From Parvularcula sp. (GTDB lineage: Bacteria > Pseudomonadota > Alphaproteobacteria > Caulobacterales > Parvularculaceae): a stretch of 5,245 nt of DNA. The translations under genes and the position numbers were made by a program. Position 1 is the stretch's first letter. Each line of letters begins with the position of its first letter. This document shows, piece after piece, positions 1-5,245 of the stretch. The notes under the pieces are model-generated. The model had not been told where the DNA came from. It made no database searches and saw nothing but the letters and a program-made list of their open reading frames with translations. The stretch is from positions 2,864 to 8,108 of the forward strand of contig DNZB01000324.1 in the NCBI GenBank assembly GCA_003506635.1, read 5' to 3'.

Positions 1-1110
1 GTGGCGCCGGGCGGCACGGTGACGCTGACCTATTCCGCCGGCGCCAATTCCTGCAAGCGCAGCTGGCCGAGCACGCTGCCTGCGTCCCAGACGTCGGGAA
101 CCGAAGTGGTCGTCATCTCGGAAACGACGCAATTCGATCTGATCTGCACGCAGTCAGGACAAGATGACTGGATCGCGCGAACCGTATTCGTCACCCCGAC
201 TGGCGCCGTTCCAAAACCGGTCGTGTCGCTGACGTCGGACAAATCTTCCTACGCGCTGAATGAGCCGGTGACGCTCACCTGGGTCGTCGACGGCGTTCGG
301 GCGTCGACCGCCGGTGAATGTCGTGCGTCCGGAGGCTGGTCAGGCATCAAGACCGTCATCGGCAAAGAAACTTTTCCCGCCAAATTTGGCGGCGATTACC
401 AATTGCTTTGCACTGGGCCTGGCGGGTCCGGCGTTCAAAAAGTGGCGATTACCGTCTCTGGCGGATCACCGGCGTCTCCGCCGTCAGGCGGACCGGCCCC
501 CAGTGCGCCCTCCGTCTCGATCAGGGCGGCCGCGGGCGCGGTGAACGAAGGCAACAGCGGATCAACGCCCTTCAATTTTACTGTAACCAGGACCGGGTCG
601 GCGACCGCCGCAGGTTCCGTTCGATACGCCGTCAGCGGATCGACGCGGGTTTTCGCCAGCGCTTCAGACTTCACTGGCGGCGCGTTTCCTTCGGGCGTCT
701 TGAATTTCGCGGCGAATGAAACCTCGAAGACGCTGACAATTAACGTTTCCGGCGACAATGTTGACGAAGGCGACGAAGCCTTCGTTGTTCAGCTCTCCTT
801 GCCGTCCGGCCTCTCAATCGCAGCGCCAGCGAACGCCTCTGCCGAGATCATCAACGATGACGCGCCGCCCCCGGCGCCTACGCCGCCTTCCACAAAACCT
901 GTCGCCGGAACGATCAAAATTACAGCGGCCGCCGAGCATGTGAGGGCCAATCCCGGCGGATCGCGGATTGGGGTTCAGTGGAAGGGCGCGACAGGATCGA
1001 TTGTAAAAGGTCCGGTCAAGCAGGACGCCATCAACTGGCTGCAAGTGAACTTCGACAGCGGGCCCGACGGCTGGGTGCGCGAGCAAGCGATCGGCCCTGC
1101 TCAGCCCTGA
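1..1110 (+). CDS. Calx-beta / Ig-like / SH3-like modular surface protein, 5'-truncated by the window edge
   Basis: The frame is open from the first base to a TGA at 1108-1110 (369 codons visible). The GTG at base 1 is probably an internal valine, because no signal peptide follows and the first residues already look like a beta-sandwich strand. Modules visible, numbered from base 1: an incomplete Ig-like unit at about 1-66 (C18 and C49 could pair); a second at about 72-153 (C107 and C137, with the YQLLCTGPGGSG end strand typical of bacterial Ig-like repeats); a Pro/Ser/Gly linker at 154-170; a Calx-beta domain at about 170-287 (VNEGNSG start, NVDEGDEAF acidic calcium-binding motif, IINDD end); a proline-rich linker; and an SH3-like domain at about 303-366 ending DGWVREQAI. 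Such proteins are usually exported and act in adhesion or matrix binding, with Calx-beta domains binding calcium. The partner is unknown. It converges on the lyase-like gene. The domain calls are firm; the cellular role is inference. Confidence 0.85.
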   Translation: MAPGGTVTLTYSAGANSCKRSWPSTLPASQTSGTEVVVISETTQFDLICTQSGQDDWIARTVFVTPTGAVPKPVVSLTSDKSSYALNEPVTLTWVVDGVRASTAGECRASGGWSGIKTVIGKETFPAKFGGDYQLLCTGPGGSGVQKVAITVSGGSPASPPSGGPAPSAPSVSIRAAAGAVNEGNSGSTPFNFTVTRTGSATAAGSVRYAVSGSTRVFASASDFTGGAFPSGVLNFAANETSKTLTINVSGDNVDEGDEAFVVQLSLPSGLSIAAPANASAEIINDDAPPPAPTPPSTKPVAGTIKITAAAEHVRANPGGSRIGVQWKGATGSIVKGPVKQDAINWLQVNFDSGPDGWVREQAIGPAQP

Positions 1111-1134
1111 AGACGAAAAGCGGCGGACCCACGC

Positions 1135-2508
1135 TTAATCAGCAGGGTCGGTCGCCAGCCGTTCGCGGTGCAGGTAATCGAGATATTCGTCAAGGTTGAG
1201 CCAGCCGTCGCCGTCCGAGTCCCCCCAGGCGTTGAAGACCGTGTCATCGATCCCGGTCACGCGCTCCCAGACGTCATCCATCCCGTCATTGTCGGCGTCA
1301 TCGGGCGCTGGATCGCCGCCGATCACCGGTAGCTGACCCGGACTGTCAACGCGCATTCCCGTCCGATCCTCGACGTGCTTGACGATAGCAGCGTCAAAGC
1401 CGTCGCGCGGGAACGCGCCGGCGCCGTTCAGGACTTCGGAGTATGCAGCGCGCGGCGTTTGCACCGCGACCGAAAGGGGGCATGGCGGATTGTCGACGCG
1501 AACGGCCGCCACGTTCTCAGTCGATTGCGCAAGGTCTCCGTCCAGAAGATTGTCGGCAACGTAAATCGAGGCGTTTCCACGCGTCTCGATCAGCCATCGG
1601 GTGATCGCCGGCAATCCTGCGGGCGTTTTTGGCCCGGCGCGAAAAACATTGCCGATGATCGAAACGGGCGAGCCGCCATTCGATTCCCAGACTTCGGCGA
1701 ATTCGCCGGTCGCGCCGTAAAGGACATTGTTTACGACTTCGACGCAGGAGCCCGGCGGAAAATTGATGTCTGGATTGCGATCGCCGTTCAATGCACAAAG
1801 ATTGTGATGGAAGGTTAAATTCTGCGGCTTGCGCGAGTCGCTGCTAAGGAGCGCGCATTTGTCGTGCGGCATCAGGCCTTGAGCGAAAATCGACCAGGAC
1901 ACCGTGATGTTCTGGTTGTCGCCCTGCCCGCCTAGGTTTTCGTCGCGCGCCCAGGAGCTGCTGACATGATCGATGATCACGTCATGACTTTCTTCGATGA
2001 TAAACCCGCTGTTGGAAGCCCGGCGTTCCCCGAGCTTGTCGGTTCGCACTCTCAGATGGCGGATTACGACGTCATGCGAATTCTTGATCGCGATCGGCGT
2101 AAGGCCGAACTTTCCCCCGTCATGCGTAAGAATCACGCCGCCCGGCGACGTTTGTCCGGCGATCGTCAGATAGGGATTCCTGATGAGCGGGCGCTCATTC
2201 ATGAAACGGATAACGCCGCTGACGCGAAAGATGCAGATCCGCGGGCCTTCGGCCTCGATGCACTCGCGCAGCGATCCGGGACCGGCGTCATCCAGAGTGG
2301 TGACGAAAAACAGTTTTCCGCCGCGACCGCCCCTTGCGAAACGCCCATGCCCGGCGGCCCCTGGAAAAGAAAGGGGACGGTCTACCGCGTCGCCTGTCAA
2401 CGTGGCTGGCGTCTCCGGCACAGGCGCCGGCGATGCGCCCCCGCACCCGGTCACGAGCGACAGCGCCGCCGCCGCGCTTGCAGTCCAGCCTTTACCCCCG
2501 GATCTCAT
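1135..2508 (-). CDS. Pectate-lyase-like beta-helix lipoprotein with C-terminal calcium-binding loops
   Basis: This encodes 457 residues from ATG 2508-2506. A GTG at 2517-2515 would add three residues, and an in-frame TAA just upstream of it rules out earlier starts. ATG was preferred because it gives a compact signal, although no strong ribosome site marks either start. The N-terminus is a lipoprotein signal with lipobox LVTGC, so C22 would be lipidated. Residues 47-340 follow the polysaccharide lyase family 1 pattern: FPGAAGHGRFARGGRGGKLF, DDAGPGSLRECI, LTIAGQTSPGGVIL, VIRHLRVR, VIIDHVSSSWARDENL, then FHHNLCALNGDRNP and VEVVNNVLY. R244 in RNP sits where the catalytic arginine of the family is expected. 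Residues 404-415 and 430-442 are DxDxDG loops, like thrombospondin type 3 or dockerin repeats, which bind calcium. The expected role is beta-elimination or binding of an acidic polysaccharide outside the cytoplasm. Pectin itself is not implied; given the neighbours, a self-made exopolysaccharide is plausible. It probably shares a transcript with the glycosyltransferase 47 bp upstream. Confidence 0.88.
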   Translation of the reverse strand: MRSGGKGWTASAAAALSLVTGCGGASPAPVPETPATLTGDAVDRPLSFPGAAGHGRFARGGRGGKLFFVTTLDDAGPGSLRECIEAEGPRICIFRVSGVIRFMNERPLIRNPYLTIAGQTSPGGVILTHDGGKFGLTPIAIKNSHDVVIRHLRVRTDKLGERRASNSGFIIEESHDVIIDHVSSSWARDENLGGQGDNQNITVSWSIFAQGLMPHDKCALLSSDSRKPQNLTFHHNLCALNGDRNPDINFPPGSCVEVVNNVLYGATGEFAEVWESNGGSPVSIIGNVFRAGPKTPAGLPAITRWLIETRGNASIYVADNLLDGDLAQSTENVAAVRVDNPPCPLSVAVQTPRAAYSEVLNGAGAFPRDGFDAAIVKHVEDRTGMRVDSPGQLPVIGGDPAPDDADNDGMDDVWERVTGIDDTVFNAWGDSDGDGWLNLDEYLDYLHRERLATDPAD

Positions 2509-2555
2509 GTTTCCCACCCGTTACGTTCATTTCTCGTTACGCAGGCCCAGGTCTT

Positions 2556-3716
2556 CTAATCCGCCCCGGATGCCGACGGCGATACCAGCCCCAGCACCCT
2601 ATCATAGATCGCCATCACGGCATCAGCATGCCGGCGTTCTCCGAAATTCGATTGGGCGTATTGCTTGGCTTTTACGGCGATGGAGGCGCCAAGCGTTTCG
2701 TCTGTCAACACACGCACCGCCGCAGCGGCGAGCGCGCCAGCATCCTCCGGCGGCGCCAGCAGGCCTGTCACGCCGTCCCGGATCGCCTCGACATTGCCGC
2801 CCGAAGCGGTGGCGACGACCGGCGTTTCGACCAGCATCGCCTCGATAAGGGTTCGTCCAAAGGGTTCGCCCACAGCCGTAACCAACAGGAGATCGCAGGC
2901 CGCGATCCAGTAAGGCCCCGGCGATCTAAAGCCCATAAAGCGGATCCGGTCCGCGACGCCCAGTTCACGGGCGCGCGCTGCGCATTTTTCGGCGAGCCCC
3001 TCATAAGCCTCGCCGAAAAAAAGGCCGATCACGGGGAAGCCCGTTTGCATGCGCGCGATCGTCTCAACGAACAAGAGCGGTCTTTTGCGGTCGACAAGAA
3101 GACCAAAATAGCCGACCAGTCGGGCCTCGGGCGGCGCGGCGAGCTCGGCGACAAGCGCTGAGCGCGCCTTTCTGCGGTCCGCACTGATCGTAACGTCGAA
3201 TGGACTATGGATCACGTCGTTTTTCGAAGCCGCCGAAAATATCCCCGGGCGCGGCGACGCAAACTTCGAAACTGATATGATGCGATCCGGAAGAAAAGGC
3301 GCGACAAAACGCAGTCCGCGCGCGCCCGGATTTCCCCTGTTATGCCAGACCAACTTCGCGCCGCTAAATTTGGCCGGCAGCGACCAGACAGCGTTTGAGC
3401 GCCCGTCGTTGCAATGAACGATGCGGGCGCCGAGATTTTTAAGGTAAGCCCCAAGACGCCGTGCGCTTGAAAGAGCGCTGAGCGCCGCCGCCGCTCCAAA
3501 TTTGCGCCCCGGCTCCAATTCGGCGACAAAGGGGCTGATCAAGATGTCAGCTCCCGCGCTGTTGAAGAGTTCAAAAACGGCGCCGTCGCTGTGCTGCAAA
3601 ACGATCGTCGGCCGGTATCGGATCTGGTCCATATGCTGAATGAGCCCGAGAGCAGAATAATGACTGCCGCCCAGCTCCCGGCCCATAAAGGGAAATACAA
3701 CGCTCACGGGCGGCAT
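2556..3716 (-). CDS. GT-B family 4 glycosyltransferase
   Basis: This encodes 386 residues from ATG 3716-3714 to TAG at 2558-2556. A TTG at 3746-3744 would add ten residues. The ATG is chosen because GGTGAGGA (3734-3727) lies 10 bases upstream of it and its product starts directly with the first beta-strand (PPVSVVFPF), whereas no ribosome site precedes the TTG. The acceptor-side half has a GGSHYSALGL glycine loop (residues 16-25), IVHCNDGRSNAVW (99-111) and the interdomain strand DRIISVSKFA (144-153). The donor-side half opens with VGYFGLLVDRKRP (201-213) and carries the EX7E motif E284-PFGRTLI-E292 followed by TPVVATASGGNVEAI, which bind the nucleotide-sugar in retaining GT4 enzymes. No transmembrane segment is evident, so it should act in the cytoplasm or at the membrane surface. 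It likely adds one sugar to a lipid-linked oligosaccharide; donor and acceptor cannot be read from the sequence. The length is normal for the family. Confidence 0.92.
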   Translation of the reverse strand: MPPVSVVFPFMGRELGGSHYSALGLIQHMDQIRYRPTIVLQHSDGAVFELFNSAGADILISPFVAELEPGRKFGAAAALSALSSARRLGAYLKNLGARIVHCNDGRSNAVWSLPAKFSGAKLVWHNRGNPGARGLRFVAPFLPDRIISVSKFASPRPGIFSAASKNDVIHSPFDVTISADRRKARSALVAELAAPPEARLVGYFGLLVDRKRPLLFVETIARMQTGFPVIGLFFGEAYEGLAEKCAARARELGVADRIRFMGFRSPGPYWIAACDLLLVTAVGEPFGRTLIEAMLVETPVVATASGGNVEAIRDGVTGLLAPPEDAGALAAAAVRVLTDETLGASIAVKAKQYAQSNFGERRHADAVMAIYDRVLGLVSPSASGAD

Positions 3717-3726
3717 ATTGGACGCG

Positions 3727-3734
3727 TCCTCACC
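3727..3734 (-). promoter_or_regulatory. Ribosome binding site of the glycosyltransferase
   Basis: Read on the minus strand the site is GGTGAGGA, with GAGGA ending 10 bases before ATG 3716. It decides the start in favour of the ATG over the upstream TTG at 3746, because it lies downstream of that TTG. Confidence 0.6.
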
Positions 3735-3795
3735 AATTTGGGACAAATCATTTCGTTGGCGCCTTGCCCGAAAACGGAAACCTTAACCGCACGCC

Positions 3796-3824
3796 GCTAT
3801 AGCCGCCGGCGGCGGACCATACAA
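3796..3824 (-). promoter_or_regulatory. Candidate sigma-70-type promoter for the glycosyltransferase/lyase operon
   Basis: Read on the minus strand: -35-like TTGTAT (3824-3819), a 17-base spacer, and -10-like TATAGC (3801-3796). The spacing is ideal, but the hexamers match consensus at only about 3/6 and 4/6, so this is tentative. A start near 3789 would give a leader of roughly 70 bases before ATG 3716. The GCCGCCGGCGGC palindrome fills most of the spacer. Confidence 0.3.
3802..3813. repeat. Perfect 12-bp palindrome GCCGCCGGCGGC
   Basis: The 12 bases equal their own reverse complement, and symmetry does not extend to the flanking bases. It lies in the spacer of the candidate minus-strand promoter, where a repressor or MerR-type activator could bind. 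In GC-rich DNA such a GCC/GGC run can also arise by chance, so the sequence feature is certain but its role is not. Confidence 0.45.
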
Positions 3825-3885
3825 TTTGCATCTAATATCGAATGTATGCTCAAAACGGGCCACAGTTCGCGGCGCAATGCCTCGC

Positions 3886-3891
3886 GGGGAG
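3886..3891 (+). promoter_or_regulatory. Ribosome binding site of the flippase gene
   Basis: GGGGAG lies 9 bases before ATG 3901, the usual spacing. It favours ATG 3901 over the in-frame ATG at 3877, which lies upstream of the site, and over the weaker options at 3904 and 3955. Confidence 0.65.
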
Positions 3892-3900
3892 CGAAAGCGC

Positions 3901-5245
3901 ATGATGCTTCAAGTGCGGGCGCTTCGGCGCCGGGTCGCCAGCTCGCTCGCCGAAATGACCACGGCAAATGCATTCCGCAAGCGGTTGATTAACATCGGCC
4001 ATCTGATGGCCGGGAATTTCGGCGCGGGCGTCATCGCCTTTTTTGCGGTCGCGATCGCAGCGCGCGGGCTCGGCGTCGAGAAATTCGGCGTGCTGGCGCT
4101 CGTCTCAACCTTCATTCAGGCGATCGAACGCTTTGTCAGCTTCCAGACCTGGCAGCCGATCATCCGCTTCGGCGCAGGCCTGAAGGAACAGGGTCGACAT
4201 GACGATCTCAATGCGGTCGTCAAATTCGGATTTCTGCTTGACCTTGCCGCGGCGATAACCGGATTTGCGATCGCGGCTGGCCTTGCGCTTTTCGGCGCCG
4301 AGCGTTTCGGCTGGCCGTCGGAAGTCCGCAATTCGCTGCTCCTTTATTCCGGCGCGCTGCTCTTCCTCATCACCGGATCGCCGACAGGCGTGATGCGCCT
4401 CGCTGGTAGGTTCCGTGAAATCGCTTATTTTCAGGTCATTGCGATGACGGTGCGCTGCGCGCTCTGCGCAATCGCCCTCGCCGCGGGCGCGGGGCTTTTC
4501 GTTTATGTCGCGATCTGGGCAGGGACGCATGTCCTGGGCGCGATCTTGCTGATGGCGACCGGCTTCCGGCAATTGGGACGGATCGGTTGCGCAGATTTCA
4601 TGAAGTCGTCGCTAAACGACATGTCGCAGCGGTTCCCGAAGATCTGGCGATTTGCGGCGCTCGCCAATCTCTCATTGTCAATCCGGTCGAGCGCACAACA
4701 GCTTGACACGTTGATCGTCGGCGCGCTCGCAGGGGCGGGCGGCGCTGGGCTTTATCATATCGCAAAGCGCATCGCGAAATTCGCGCAACAGGCGGGGCAG
4801 CAAGTGCAGGCGGTCGTCTTCCCCGACATCGCCAGAATGTGGGCGCGCGGAGACATCGACAGCTTTCAAAAGGATGTCGCGCGCACCGAGGGGCTCCTCC
4901 TCTTGATGTGCGGCCTTGGCGCCGGTGCGACATTCCTGCTCGCGGACCCGGTCATTTCGCTCTTCGCCGGCGATAAATATGCGGACGCCGGCGACATGCT
5001 GAAAGTGCAGATCATCGCCGTCGCGGCGCTGCTTGCCGGTTCTGTGGCGCGCGCGGCGCTTTTGTGCATGGGCAAGGAACTGACGGTGTTCTGGCTCTCC
5101 GTCGCCTCGACCGCGATCTTTTTTACCACCGCGGTCTACTTCATACCGCGCGCCGGGGCGATCGGCGGCAATTACGCGCATGCGATCGCCGGGGTGTTCA
5201 TCGTCGCCGCGCTATGGATCGCGTACAAGGCAGCGCTTCGCAGCA
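3901..5245 (+). CDS. Wzx-type polysaccharide flippase (MOP superfamily), 3'-truncated by the window edge
   Basis: The frame is open from ATG 3901 to the last base (448 complete codons) with no stop. The frame is closed upstream by TAA at 3784-3786. The start is set by GGGGAG nine bases earlier. The protein is strongly hydrophobic with a short basic N-terminus (residues 1-30, RALRRR, FRKR). Likely membrane segments lie at about 34-54, 62-82, 108-130, 144-166, 176-200, 202-220, 330-348, 367-388, 394-414 and 424-443, in keeping with the 12-14 helices of the family. The stretch from about 262 to 293 (RSSAQQLDTLIVGALAG, then GLYHIAKRI) matches the conserved second-half start of polysaccharide biosynthesis/export proteins, with an acidic residue (D269) in the LDTLIVG helix. 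The expected role is moving undecaprenyl-linked sugar units from the inner to the outer face of the cytoplasmic membrane. Family members are about 420-500 residues, so little is missing. It diverges from the glycosyltransferase. The exact substrate is unknown. Confidence 0.9.
   Translation, partial: MMLQVRALRRRVASSLAEMTTANAFRKRLINIGHLMAGNFGAGVIAFFAVAIAARGLGVEKFGVLALVSTFIQAIERFVSFQTWQPIIRFGAGLKEQGRHDDLNAVVKFGFLLDLAAAITGFAIAAGLALFGAERFGWPSEVRNSLLLYSGALLFLITGSPTGVMRLAGRFREIAYFQVIAMTVRCALCAIALAAGAGLFVYVAIWAGTHVLGAILLMATGFRQLGRIGCADFMKSSLNDMSQRFPKIWRFAALANLSLSIRSSAQQLDTLIVGALAGAGGAGLYHIAKRIAKFAQQAGQQVQAVVFPDIARMWARGDIDSFQKDVARTEGLLLLMCGLGAGATFLLADPVISLFAGDKYADAGDMLKVQIIAVAALLAGSVARAALLCMGKELTVFWLSVASTAIFFTTAVYFIPRAGAIGGNYAHAIAGVFIVAALWIAYKAALRS

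Larger units (their letters stand above)
3717..3900. other. Divergent intergenic region between glycosyltransferase and flippase genes
   Basis: These 184 bases separate two genes transcribed outward, so promoters for both directions should lie here. There is a relatively AT-rich core at about 3816-3856 next to a GC-rich palindrome at 3802-3813. A candidate minus-strand promoter is listed separately. For the plus strand there are AT-rich hexamers (TAATAT 3833-3838, TATGCT 3845-3850), but no -35 at a proper distance was found, so no plus-strand promoter is called. No small ORF with a convincing start was seen. Confidence 0.6.

Noticed and set aside
1081..1134. Possible terminator between the convergent genes: GAGCA (1081-1085) pairs with TGCTC (1098-1102)
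   Set aside because: A 5-bp stem with a 12-base loop inside coding sequence and no T-run is too weak; the 24-bp gap itself holds no hairpin.
1966..3161. Plus-strand open frames (1966-2559, 2183-2848, 2334-3161) across the lyase and glycosyltransferase genes
   Set aside because: Their products are low-complexity Arg/Pro-rich shadows with no domain features, while the minus-strand frames carry complete family motifs.
3826..3850. Plus-strand promoter TTGCAT (3826-3831) with TATGCT (3845-3850)
   Set aside because: The spacer is only 13 bases, too short for a normal sigma-70 promoter.
3877..3900. Alternative flippase start at ATG 3877
   Set aside because: No ribosome site precedes it, and GGGGAG at 3886-3891 is placed correctly for ATG 3901. 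The extra eight residues are basic and not needed for the first membrane helix.
3591..3992. Plus-strand open frame of 133 codons spanning the divergent intergenic region
   Set aside because: It runs antisense to the start of the glycosyltransferase and overlaps the flippase start in another frame, with no ribosome site or recognisable domain.
4105..5181. Several long minus-strand open frames (4105-4572, 4598-4933, 4678-5181) opposite the flippase
   Set aside because: They are rich in Arg, Ala and Asp/Glu with no recognisable motifs, as expected for the antisense of a GC-rich gene. The plus-strand frame has clear flippase motifs and a ribosome site and stays open to the window end.

Overview
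The window looks like a piece of a Gram-negative, probably alphaproteobacterial (Hyphomicrobiales-like) chromosome. The basis is high GC by eye (around 60%), GC-rich third codon positions, an outer-membrane-type lipoprotein signal, and the extracellular polysaccharide gene content. The genus assignment is open. The region resembles part of an exopolysaccharide or capsule locus.

Layout, left to right. Positions 1-1110 (+) hold the 3' part of a secreted modular surface protein: two bacterial Ig-like modules, a Calx-beta domain and a C-terminal SH3-like domain. Its beginning lies outside the window. It converges, with a 24-bp gap, on 1135-2508 (-), a lipoprotein with a pectate-lyase-like right-handed beta-helix and two C-terminal DxDxDG calcium loops. 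Upstream of it on the same strand, 47 bp away, is 2556-3716 (-), a GT-B family 4 glycosyltransferase. These two genes probably form an operon transcribed leftward. A 184-bp divergent intergenic region (3717-3900) separates them from 3901-5245 (+), a Wzx-type polysaccharide flippase (MOP superfamily) that runs off the right edge without a stop.

How they could work together (inference): the glycosyltransferase would add a sugar to a lipid-linked repeat unit on the cytoplasmic face. The flippase would move lipid-linked units across the inner membrane. The lipid-anchored lyase-like protein would bind, trim or release polysaccharide outside the inner membrane. The Calx-beta protein is a possible adhesin or matrix protein beside the locus. 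The window alone does not show that it belongs to the same pathway.

No rRNA, tRNA, CRISPR array, insertion sequence or clear rho-independent terminator was seen. Nothing here is demonstrably a new system. The most unusual points are the lyase-like lipoprotein embedded in a polysaccharide export locus with an altered calcium-site motif, and a perfect 12-bp palindrome filling most of the spacer of a candidate promoter.
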